Shown here one piece after another: positions 1 to 12,500 of a stretch of DNA of 64,000 bases. Positions within the stretch are counted from its first letter, which is position 1, and each line of letters opens with the position of its first letter. The stretch spans positions 12,972,561 to 13,036,560 of the forward strand of contig JAFMSR010000017.1 in the NCBI GenBank assembly GCA_022818135.1. Reading direction: 5' to 3'. Under the pieces are notes generated by a model. It was not told where the DNA came from and ran no database searches. It was given only the letters and a program-made list of their open reading frames with translations. A program made the position numbers and the translations under genes. Source of the DNA: Saxidomus purpurata (lineage: Eukaryota; Mollusca; Bivalvia; Venerida; Veneridae).

Positions 1-496
1 ATAACGTTTTGAATATTTGTTGTACAGATAATGATCAATATCGCCAGTTAGACATATTTCTTGATAATATAATTCTACAAATATTTGTAAGATCAAAAGT
101 GATTATGGACATTTATATGCTTGAAATATGTTAGTTTAAAGAACCTTAACATGGAGGTAAATATACATGATGATAATGATTTATATGGTTTCCTAGAGTA
201 ACATTTATAGATAGCAAGAGAGATTTTACTTTCATAACGTATTCTTATGAATTCCATTGCGGTCAATTACCGACCGTACATGGCTGGTTGCAGAAGTACA
301 TGTATCCTCGTCAATAATGGCTGAACAATACCGGACATTACAAAGCCACGATTGTTTTCGAATTTTCTATTGGATTGGGAAAGACGTGCAAAACCTGCAC
401 TTTCCGAATTTAGTTTGAGAAAATAAAGCCTGCATTGTTGCTATAAGCTTTCACATATGTTTAGCTTTAACTATTTCAGTTTCCATATAAACTCAC

Positions 497-593
497 ATTT
501 AGATGCATCAATGTTAGATGTGGTAGATGTGGAATCGCTAATCAGTTTGTTGATCAAAACATAGATATCTGACGGATGGTAGACTTCTTTTTC
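497..593 (-). CDS. TRPM-like gene, exon 12 (last visible exon)
   Basis: The exon begins after a 'cttatcag' acceptor and ends before 'gtgagttt'. It is 97 bp, phase 0 in and phase 1 out. It encodes EKEVYHPSDIYVLINKLISD plus about 12 residues. The DIYVLINKL segment aligns with the TRPM pre-transmembrane segment (DIGLVIEYL in TRPM1/3; VAQVLREL in TRPM2), the expected position after exon 11. The next exon must lie left of the window. The short length makes this call weaker than the central exons, but phase and homology position agree. Confidence 0.6.
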
Positions 594-3500
594 CTGATAA
601 GACAAACAAACGGATGTAAGCTTCCAAAACAAGACAAATATAACTAGAGCTATCACTAAATGTGATTAATACCCCCAAAAGACTGCTTTATAAACTGAGA
701 AAGTTCGTAGTAACAGAATACCTTGCAAACAAACTAAAAAGAGATATTGTTCTTGGCAATAACTCTGTAATTTGTCAAGATGGAGTTATGGTTCTTGTAC
801 ACTGCACTTCCTCTCATTGTGCTTGACCATTGTATGAAGTTGTATTGAATTCCAACCAATACTTTTCGAATAATGCTCCGGACAAGTAAAAAGTAACAAA
901 GGGCAATAACTCTGAAATGAGTCAAGATAGAGTTATTGTTCTTTCGCACTGCACTTCCTCTCAATGTGCTAGACCATTTTATGAAGTTGTATTGAATTCC
1001 AACCAGAAGTTTTCGAATAATGCTCCGGACAAGGAAAAGTAATAAAGGGCAATAACTCTGTAATTAGTCAAGATTGAGTTATGGTTCCTGTGCACTGCAC
1101 TTCCTCTCATTGTGCTTGACCATTGTATGAAGTTGTATTAAATTCCAACCAATACTTTTCGAATTATGCTGCGGACAAGGAAAAGTAACAAAGGGCAATA
1201 ACTCTGTCATGAGTCAAGAGGGAGTTATGGTTCTTGTGCACTGCACTTCCACTCAATGTACTTGACCATTGTATGAGGTTATATTGAATTCCAACCAGTA
1301 GTTTTCAAGTAATGCTCTGGAGAAGAAAAAATAACAAAGGGCAATAACTCTGAAAATACTCTAGATAGAGTTATGGTTCTTGTACACTGCACTTCCTCTC
1401 ATTGTGCTTGATCATTGTATGAAATTGTATTGAATTCCAACCAGTAGTTTTCAAGTTATGCTCCGGACAAGGAAAAGCAACAAAGGGCAATAACTCTGTA
1501 ATTAGTCAAGATGGAGTTATGGTTCTTCTGCACTGCACTTCCTCTCAATGTGCTTGACCATTGTATGAAGTTGTATTGAATTCCAACCAGTAGTTTTCAA
1601 GTTATGCTCCGGACAAGGAAAAGTAACAAAGGGCAATAACTCTGTAATTAGTCAAGATGGAGTTATAGTTCTTGTGCACTGCACTTCCTCTCAATGTGCT
1701 TGACCATTGTATGAAGTTGTATTGAATTCCAACCAGTAGTTTTCAAGTTATGTTCCGGACAAGGAAAACTAACAAAGGGCAATAACTCTGTTATTAGTCA
1801 AGATGGAGTTATAGTTCTTGTGTACTGCACTTCCTCTAAATGTGCTTGATCATTGTATGAAGTTGTATTGAATTCCAACAAGTAGTTTTCAAGTTATGCT
1901 CCGGACAAGGAAAATGCAACAGACCGCCCGACCGACCGACCGACCGACCGACCGACCGACCAACCACCGGGTGACTCCTATATACCCCCCTAAACTTCGT
2001 TTTGGGGGTATAAAAACTATAAATATATTTATTTTTCGCAACACTACAAAATCCTGATAAAAGCAAATTAATTCGTATCAAGATTACCAGAGAAATGTGG
2101 TCACTAACTTTTGAACTAGACTTTAACGAATTGATTTGCAAAGATATCATGGGCTCATAATTCTAATTATAACATAAAATCAGCTGTATAGCTGAAACAG
2201 TATTAAAAACTCAATTTTGTTTTGGTTTAAATGATGCATTTACATAGTTTAAAAATACTAGGCATAATTATATGCATATGAGACATCAATGAATAAAACA
2301 CCGCCGCCAAGGTCGAGTGGTAAAAATCGCTGACTTAAAATCAATGTAACCTCTCATAGATTGAGGGTCATGGGTTCAAGCCCTGCTACCGACCATGTAT
2401 CTTTATTGGAGAAATATGGCAGTTTGGGGAATAGGATCTTAGTTTTTCTCAGGAACGATGGTTAGGTACACTGTCCACCACTAAAAATGACTGAAATAAG
2501 GTTGAAACGGGCGTTAAACTCATACAACCATTTCAAGTATACTACTCAGTGAATAAAGCTACTTCTTTCAGTAAAAACATTAAATTGATAATGTAAGAAC
2601 TTACGCCACACTTTTTGTCAAGCAAAGTCCGGAGGAGGCTGTTCTTCGTCATCTGTAAATCATTTAATTCCAACACTGACATACACATACATTTGTTAAG
2701 ATTTTTGGAATAACACATAATCGAATGTTTTCCAAAAACATATTTCAGATGTGGAAAATTCAAAGTTCAAGTACTATCAGTTGAAGACAATTGTGTAATT
2801 TGCTCATTCGATTTTGGAAACAATCTCAAAATGTCTGCTTTTTATCATTATATCGCTCTAGTCTCCATCTCCCTGTATTACAAGTTGAAATACGGAGTAA
2901 TTTGCTTGTCCAAAATTTGTCATGTAATAATGGTTATTGCAACAGAGAATTACATACTTGTACATGTACATTGTACTTTCTCAGAATAATGCTCTAATTT
3001 TGAATAGAATGAGCAGTTTTTAAATTTTTAAGTCCAAGGATCACGTTGAAATTACTGATACATATCAATAATTGTATTGATAAGAAGTTGACAGAACTGT
3101 GTTCTTTTCAGTCGATAACAATATTGACACATGCCTTATTTCCTATGTGTTCGTTTTTTTGCGACAAAGTGCTGCTAGAAAGCGTTATTTTTTATATTTT
3201 TTGGCAATATCATTATAAAATGATGTGCTATATTTCTAACATGTACTTATTGATTTTAAAACAAAAACAAGGCATGTTTGCGGTACAAATAAAGGTAAAT
3301 TGTGTCGGTAAGACATCTTTCTTTATAGAATAAAAGTTACTTGTAAAGTAACATCCACAGTGTTCCTGGGACTTCAAGGAATCTAAAGCATTTTTGCGAC
3401 ATCCCTAAGTTTCTGTGATAAAGACATTAACATAAACAAACTGTGGATGTTAGCTCTTTACTTCTTAGGTTATCAGTTTTGGTATCTGACTCTTTTCTTT

Positions 3501-6500
3501 TTACACAAACCGTATTGTAAAGAAGACGACGTCTATTCTCCGTCAGAAATTGTCTTAGACTAACTCCATGATCGAAGAATAGTTCAACGAAGTCTGTCCT
3601 GTCCAACTGTAAAGCTGATAACATCAAATCGTCTAAACTGCCAGGCTTTGAAGAAAGAAATTTATATCATTTAAATATTTCAATGTAAAATAACAGTCAG
3701 TATTAACTTACTTATTGAAGAATTTGCATTTCTATAATGGTCTACTTTTGATGGCTTAGTTTGGATTATTCGAATAAACCATCTATTGAATAGTTAAATG
3801 CTAGTTCATTAGGTTTCTTCTGGTTATCAATCATTCATGTCTACCCTAACCAATATGATCCCCGGATTGCAGATGCTTGTTTCCATCGCCTCTGAGTTGT
3901 TAGTCGACTACTTAATTTTGCCACAATATTATGGATACTTTATTCGCCAAATGATAACTATAAAAGTTACATCAACCTGTCATTGTGTTACCTAAAGACC
4001 TGCTTCCCATAGGCAATCAATTTAAGAAATATAGTCTTCCCCAAGCTTGGTAATGTTTGTATTTAAATATTCAGTTTAGTGGTAAATACATTTTGAGGCA
4101 CTAGCAAATTAACTCGTAATATATGGTTTTATCAAAGCGTGCACTCAAACCAGTTTGCTGCATAGTACAAATGTATCTGATTTAATCAATCTCATTAGAA
4201 ATTGAAAAACTGTCTACGTAAGGCAAGAAACCTGACTCGAAATGTTTTAAGAACTGCATGCACCGGTTCAACTGTTGCGCTATAATCATGCATTTATAAA
4301 TAATGAATAACTGTAAAACTCTCACCGGCCATTTTCTATCATCAACAAAGATGTCATTTTTTGCCAAATCTATTCTGTTCCATGCAAGGGCTAGACTTAA
4401 AATGTACATTCCTCCGTTAGTATTCGCTGCAAAATAATGAAATAAGCATGACATAGCTAGGAGGATGCACTGTCCAAATCAATTTTGAATGCACTGTTTA
4501 CATAAATATGTGTCCTGGACTTTATATTTATTTTAAAACTCATATACAAATAATGAAAGTAGGTAAACCGTACCAACAATCTGGTCTCCTATTCAAGACC
4601 ATTAGTCTTTCTATCACGGCCTTTCCCTATTGAGCGATATGTTCGTCAGGGATGTCCTCTTTCATCTCAGCTTTTTATTCTTTGTATTGAATTCTTATCA
4701 TTATTTAAAAATAAAGATAACAATATTAAAGGCGTTGTGATAGGGGATAGAGAAATAAAACACTTTTTACCGATGACGCAGCATATACATGTATAAATGA
4801 TTGTTAAAAGAAATCTTTTGAAACTTCAATTAGAGTATTAAGTTTACAAATTTTGAATACGCATCAGGACTTAATTAGATACCAATAAATATACAATTTA
4901 ACGAATAGGACCCCTTAGAAGCACAAATCTGAGCTACTGCCATATTAAATAAAAATATCAAATGGACCTAAGAATCAACAAACACTCTTGGCTTAATTTC
5001 ACTACATGTAACAACACAAAAAATAATATCAGTTTAAACCTAGAACCAAAAACTTTTTAACTTTAAGCAATAGGAGCACAGAATTCTAACACCATTAGGC
5101 AAAATAACTGTAGTCAAACGTTTCGCCTTACCAAAAATATTAATATCCGTTCACAATCTAACCTAACCCTGCCGGACAGACACTAAACTCGTTCACCAAA
5201 ACTATTTTTGAACTTGTGTGGGACAAAAAACCTGAACAAATTCAGACGAAATCTTCTTACTTTAAACTACGAACTATTAATTGACTTTTCGAAATGTTCA
5301 GTTTCAATAAAAATTTAGCAAGTAAAAGGATACATTTGTATATGATAAAAATAATACAAGGGAATGGAAAATATTTTATGAAACATTACTATTTAAGTTG
5401 GCGTAGAACTCATCTTAGAGTGTCATTAAGATGACAATATCACAGATACTATTAGTAAAATCCAAACATTTTTAAAAAATATTTTAAGAGATAATATGGG
5501 ACAATTCAAATATAACAATGTAGGAACAGATGGGTATGATTTACTTGAAACAATTTTTTGACTATAAAACAAAATATATGTTTGCATTTGGAGATATCAA
5601 ATTTTAATTTAATATTGATACAGCTGTTACTCAGACTTTTTAAGGTATCAACACATCATTGAAAGTGTACTTTACTACATAAAAGAAGAAAATACAAACA
5701 CACACACAACATGAAAGGCCAATAGATAAAATCAAGTAATCAAAGCATCCAAATAAATTGATAAAATCTATGCAATTCTTTTGAAGAAATCTTTAAAATC
5801 AGAAATTAGATGGATACACACTTTCGAAGGGAAGCAACTAGATGCGAAAACAATTAACATGCAATCTTTAAGAAAAGTAGATACTACCATAAACACTTTG
5901 CAAACTTATGCGAACAATTCCAACAAAAAACGTATCTTTTTAAGTGTAGCCAAGTAAACTCTACCCTGTGCGACTGTTGTAATATGTACATATACAATAA
6001 CATGTATGAAGAGAAATTAGAACATACATTTTTGAGTTGTCATTTAGTAAACACAATATCGGACAGGCTTTCAAAGTTTTCAGAACAGAAGAATCACCAA
6101 ATTGTACTAAATTTTGATATAAGATGTTTTGGCATAACTAAAAACACTCATACAATTATTTGCAGATAAGAATAAACACGGAGAAAGAAGTAGCTCTCAT
6201 ACAAAACTGAACAATATGACAGAAAGCGGCATTTTTGTCTAAAAGTAGATTTACATAAAAATATGTTTTCTTATAGAAGGTTATCATAGAGATAACTTTA
6301 AAAAATACATCACAATGAAAAATAAACGAAAATCTTTAAGATGGTATTACCGATGCAAATTGTCAATAAGCATTTTCAGTGAAACCCAGGATTCCTTATT
6401 GCCCACAGTTAATAAATGTTCAGATGTTAATCAGAAACCTACCTTTAAGTAATGCCTGCAACAGAGCAATGTCCATTTCATTAACACCAGACTTGCGATC

Positions 6501-9500
6501 AAGTTCAAACACTGATAGAAAGTCAGATTTCATGAGACATTCTTCGATTCGGTGAACATTGGTGCCAGCATTACTCCCGAATTCTTCATTTAACATATTC
6601 CGAATTTCCTTGCGCAAAGATTGATCCATAAATCTACGAGTTCTGTAAATAGAAGGGTAAGATGTCTCAGAAATTTTGTTCAGTTATTCCGTCAGGTTTT
6701 AAATTGTAAACGTGTCTGAAGGCTAATAAACTTTTTGTTTTCATTTTACCATGGCCTTTTTATTAAAACATTACATATGTCGATTCCTTTAACAAAGACA
6801 GTTAACAAAATAATTGTAAATATTTTCAATGCAGATATCGCTAAACATACTATGGAAGTAAAAAGTCACTAGAATTTAAATCACACACATATTCTTAATC
6901 TTCAGAACTATCTTGTGAAATTGAGGTCTCAGAAAAGGCCTGACAGTTTAATATTTGCCAGACATTTCAATCTTTTTGAACATACTTTTTCTGTTTGTTC
7001 CCATTCCGATCAGCAACCACGTTTTCCTTTTTTGCATTCTGATAGGCATACGCAAGAATATTAGCTGCCCTGCCCGAACCCTTCACTATAACAGATGGTG
7101 TGTCATTTCGAAGGGATTGAGAAACTGTTTCTAGCGTTCTTAGACCTCCATTCACAACAAGTAGAACTTTTTTGGTTTCTGCAATTTCTTTTTCCAGTTT
7201 TACTCGAAAGTTGAGCTCAACTCCATACTTGTGCTGTGTAGCATTATCAACTAGGATGAAATGTGTGTGGTTCGGATCCAAGATACTCTCTCCTGCAGTC
7301 TGTTCTTTCTCAAATTTGGCATGCATTTTGCGTTTTATCTATTTAGATTAAACTTTAGATAGACAAGGGAAATTTATATTTTCAATAATTGATTACAGCT
7401 TTAATAATCTATGAGTAAATAAAACAAATGTAAAATTCGGTAAGGCTATATAATTTGATTTCAAACGAATGTTCTTTGTTTACATATTGTGCATGTATGT
7501 GTCATCTAACGTTGTCTACAAGTCTAAGTTCATGTAATGAAGGAAAATATTTACATGTATTGTTCCTGTCAAACTTCTGTCTATTTTGGAAACTATGGAA
7601 TATATAATCTGAACCTAATGTTGGTTTAAAAGTAAGTGGATACAAGAACGTCATGATGACAATATGTGGCTCTCCTAAGTACAACTGTATCTCCTAGATA
7701 CCTCCAACTGGTACGCAATATTAGTTCTTATTAATGCATGTAATAGAGTCATTTAGACAGAAATTGTCATATTTGATCCATCTGCAACAAACCAACATTT
7801 TAATTAATGAATATCTTTTGGAAAAAAATCATTATGTAATTTTGGTAAGTGTTTTAAACAAGAATATTGAACAATTCAAATTCGTGAATTGCGAAACATG
7901 ACGGACGTTTACCAATGCAAAACGATCAATCCTCGGTTGCGCTCAAAATAATTTTACCTGTTTGCCAATTAAAGCTTCCTTGTTCTGTATGCAGCCCCAT
8001 GAGGCTATACCTATAGATGTAATTTGGTTCATTGAGGCAACACCAATATATTCAACTGCTTTTCCGATAACCCTCGTCACTCCTGCATGTGTACCTGCTG
8101 TGACTATCCAAGCCCCTAAAATATACCATTCTGCAGTTATTTTTCAAATATCATGCACGTCTAGCTTTAGTATAGAACTACAAACACGATATTTCACAAC
8201 ACTGGATCTTGAAGTGTAAATAAAGCAATAATTTAAGTCCAGGAAATAGGAAACATAACAATTTCAAGCTTACCGGTTGTTAATGTTGTTTTATAGAAAC
8301 ATTGTCTTAATGTCTCTTTCAGTTGCTTGCTCATATGGAAGTCTTTAGAGCCCCCTGTCACTGATATTAGTAGATTTGGTTTGTGAAGTCCCCATTCCTT
8401 CTCCATTATATTCCACATATCGGACGTCTTCGTATCAGCGTCAACTCTTATGTACTTTCGCAAAAACATAAGACAAGTTATGGTAAGAAAATCAAAATTA
8501 ATTTTGAAACAACTGTCTTCCGTAAACTACAACTGACTTCGAGTCAGAGGTAATTTGAATGAAACACTTAACGTTACTAAGTTCCAACCTCGTGCCTACC
8601 AGTTTCAAACAAAACGAAAAGTGTAATAGTATGCAAATGTTATTGCCAGGTTTAATGTTGATTAAACTGAAAGATCTTATTAATTGGGAAGGTATGCCTC
8701 TAGGTCATATCGGCAAAGTTAAGAAATAAAGGCCCCATGATACCTATTTCTGCACATACATTTTGTAACCAGTGGCAAAAAATAAACAAATATTACGGCC
8801 AGAGTTTATATTGCTTTAATATAAAATTAGATACACAAAAATAATAATTAAAACATTTCCTACGAAGTGATGGAAAATAAATTGGACAAAATATTAACGT
8901 ATAATCATCAATATTTTCAAGATACATGTAATAGTTTACAAGCCCCCGAACTGACAGCAGACACAATTTTCATTATGAGGAATATTGTGTTTTTGTTGTT
9001 TTTCGTACTGAACGGCTGATACTTTAAATAGAGGAAGGGGATACTTTGGAACAGTTAGATAGTCGCGTTGATATATTCACTAGTCATTAAAATATGACAT
9101 CGATAAGAATGTTTCCTAGCTTGTTTTTTAGAAGAATATTCCTCTACGGGATCTTTTACATGTTTTATGCAAGCCCTTGATATTCGTCCAAAACATTCTC
9201 GCCGTTGGGCGTGGCATATAGCCTTATATTCCTACATGTGTATTGGAATCCAGTTGTCTCGTTATTAATGGCATGGTCTTTGTGCCACCTTTTAACATAT
9301 CAAATAATTAAAGTCTTAATGATTTGTCAAACAAACAGCTATCAATATAGGGTATTGTCCTTATTAAGCATTACAACATATCGGTCTCGAGATAACAAAA
9401 AGAGTCATGCAGCTGCATGTAGATACAATAAATGTGCTTAGGTTGTGTGATAGTATACTGGAGCTGCAGTAACTGAGTTAGAGTGATAAAACACTGTCTC

Positions 9501-12500
9501 CAATTGAGGCCTTCGAAATATTCGTTGTGACGTTCATGTACGATCATAAGTTTAAATTAAGACATATGTTCTGTAAATAAGAATTGTTTCATAAAGGAAC
9601 ATTTCTTAAAACTATCAATTTTCTTCTTCGCTTTGCTATGGTCAAGTGATTGAAAAAAACAAATGTACCCCAAAAAATCAAGAAGATTCAAATGTCTGTC
9701 CATAGCGAAAACTGCACCCAGCAATTTCTTCAAAGTTAAAACTTAGAAAACAGGCTACGAAATGTCTTTGGGTGCAGCCGGACAGGAACTCGAATCCGGG
9801 AATCTTTGCTAACAGGGCTTATGCCCTACCGACTGACCTATCATGACGCCTACACATCTCCCAAATTTATGATTTGTATCCCTCAGTAGGAGACATATTG
9901 ATTTAGTAATGTCTGTCTGTCTGTCTGTCTGCTGTCTGTCTGTCCGTCCGTCCGTCCGTCCGTCCGTCCGTCCGTCCGCACGCATGCTGGATACTTTTTA
10001 AATGGTAGGAGGTGTGGTCTACGACAATATAAATCTATTGTCTTCATTCCGTCTTTTGTCCCTTAAGTGGTCATTCTTTTGTTACTTAAGTGGTCACTCT
10101 ATTGTTCGAGAACAATATAAATACCACCTAATACCACCTACGCAGGGGTGTCCGTCCATCCATCCGTCCGTCTGTCTGTCCTAAAGTGTGTCCTACACGC
10201 CTTGATGGAATTTACTGAAACTTGGTAGAAATGTGCATTCCGCTTCTGTGATCTAATTATGGGACTTTGAAGACGTTTGGCATACTGAGATTACAGCCTG
10301 CTGGTCAGTATAATAGTTTCCGCGCTTCTTCTCCAATACACCTTGGCTGATTTTTATTGTCAGAAGCATCAGTACGTTCAGTAAGCATCAATATGGAATC
10401 TTTTTGTGCATATTATAATTTGGAGTCACTAACTCAAAGGTCAAGGTAACAGGGACCTGAATACAGAAAATCTCGTCTGCGTCTTTTCTCCAAAACCCTT
10501 TGATGGATTTTCATAAAACTTTGTCGGAAGCATCAGTATCAAGTCTTGCTGTACTTACGATATTTTGGAGTCACTTCCTTAAAGGTGAAGGCCAAAGGGA
10601 TCGGAGACATGCGTTTTATTCGAGTAAAATCAATCTCTATCTAAGAGTAAAATGTGCATCACAACGTGAAAGCTCTCCGGACTAACACTAACACTACTTG
10701 GGTCCTGGTTCGTCACCTACCAGCGCAATTGTAGTAGTATCCTTAGACAGTACACAATAAAACCACATTTAAGCTCCCATTTTGAGGTTGATTCTATCTA
10801 GATTGAGTCCCTAGAGCGTTATCTAAGTTGCAAGAACTTGTTTGGCAATCAAGAATAAACAAGTTGTATAAAACACCAATAAACATTAGATTTCGAATCG
10901 CTCTCGTATTTCTAAAGAAATAGTTACCAGTTTTTCATTTGTTTATTTTATGCGAAAATGTAGAACAAATAACATGTAAAATGGAATACATTAATGATAC
11001 ATCAAGTGAAGTTAAGTGGAACCGGTTAAAGGTATTGCCTACATTTCTCATGACAGATAATAACTGCTGCCGGATACATGGTAATCATAACAGCAACAAC
11101 TCACATGCCTACTTATAGTTCAGATAAGCAGCTGAAACAGTAAAAATGGGTAGTCAAACATTTAATGGAAATGTTCTTTTTACATGAAATACCTTGCTAA
11201 CTTGTCCTCCAAGAAATTCTATTTCCCCAAAAGCATCTGTAGTTATCTGTTCTGAATGAGATAGATAATTCCACTCAGGCTGTGAAATCCTTCTGGCTGC
11301 CTGGGCTTTGAGGCTGTGTTCAGAAAATGTATAGCCACACTGGCATTCTGCGTCCATTTTACTGAAATTTGATAAATGTGACCTTTCTTACGTTCATTTG
11401 CTATTTAGACAACTTGTTCGTTTACTCTGTAACATATTAAGCATGGCAATCTAAAATACTAGTCAAAACGATTGCTTGCTTTACTGAACATACAATAATA
11501 ACGCATTCCAAGCTTTTGTTTGTTGTATTTTAAGTCTCATTTGAGTTAAGATTCAGGCTTTCTAGGCATACTTACACCTGGGCCTTATGTATTTAAAACA
11601 GCTTTTAATTTGCATGAATATAAGACTAGCGTCAACTGTTCCTTAATCTGCTGCAGTCTGTTTTTTGTTTTGCTTTTTTTTGTTGAAATTTTCACAAACG
11701 ATATCTCGTTTTGTTTTGTCCTTTTAACAACATTTAAAGGAAAGAAAAGTGAACTTGTCTAACTTAAACGGAAGGCAACAATAATGATTTATGACGTTTT
11801 TAAAATCATGTTTAAGTACAGTGAAGAGTTAAATTCGCATTTCATCAATCTCATAAAGAGTTTAGAACAGTTTTGTGCACATAACCATATACAGAAAAGT
11901 ATATTTATCAACTGTTATACATGTTATATATCATACAACACTCTCTGTTAGAAGTACTTACTCATCTTGTAGTGAATGGCTCGAAGCAGATATGAAATGT
12001 GAACACTCTCGTTTCTTAATTTGACGAGAAATCAACCCTGTTTCTTTATTCATCACATCCTTCTATATAATACAAATAGTTAGGTGAAACAAATCTTTAG
12101 ATCATTTTGGTGTATCATTTTCTTTACATTTTGTAACAAACCCTTCTTGGTTACTTCCATACTGTATCATGACATGTCAATCATATATATATTTCGAAGT
12201 ATGTCTAGCGTTAAACTATATGCATGTTTTGCGTAGGTATATTTTATGAACACTTTACTGTTTGTGTGTGTACAACTTACTCGATGAAACGATAAGTTAC
12301 GGCAATTTTTTTCGATATGAAAACTTTGATCCACGATTTTGTATTTTACAACAACACTAAACAAAATTAAGGTATATATCATAAAAAAGCCAAAAATAAT
12401 CAAATTCCTTCTATACATAGCTTACAGTTGAAGCGTACTTACATGAGCGTTCAGAGGAGTTTATTTACCATTACAAAGAACATTCTACTTAATTCTTAAT

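Larger units (their letters stand above)
8455..11192 (-). other. Intron between exons 4 and 5
   Basis: About 2.7 kb. It holds a tRNA-like SINE head (9766-9852) and a (GTCT)/(GTCC)-rich repeat block (9908-10690). The rest (8455-9765, 10691-11192) is AT-rich with nothing recognisable on either strand. Confidence 0.7.

Noticed and set aside
734..964. 76-codon frame in the tandem array
   Set aside because: Repeats internally with the 146 bp unit and is not conserved in frame in other units.
2542..2763. 73-codon minus frame as one long exon
   Set aside because: Only the 48 bp core (2605-2652) is bounded by good splice sites and aligns with TRPM. The rest reads through intron.
9766..9852. Functional tRNA gene
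   Set aside because: A- and B-box-like sequences are present, but stem pairing is poor and no anticodon arm could be folded convincingly. A SINE head or pseudogene is more likely.
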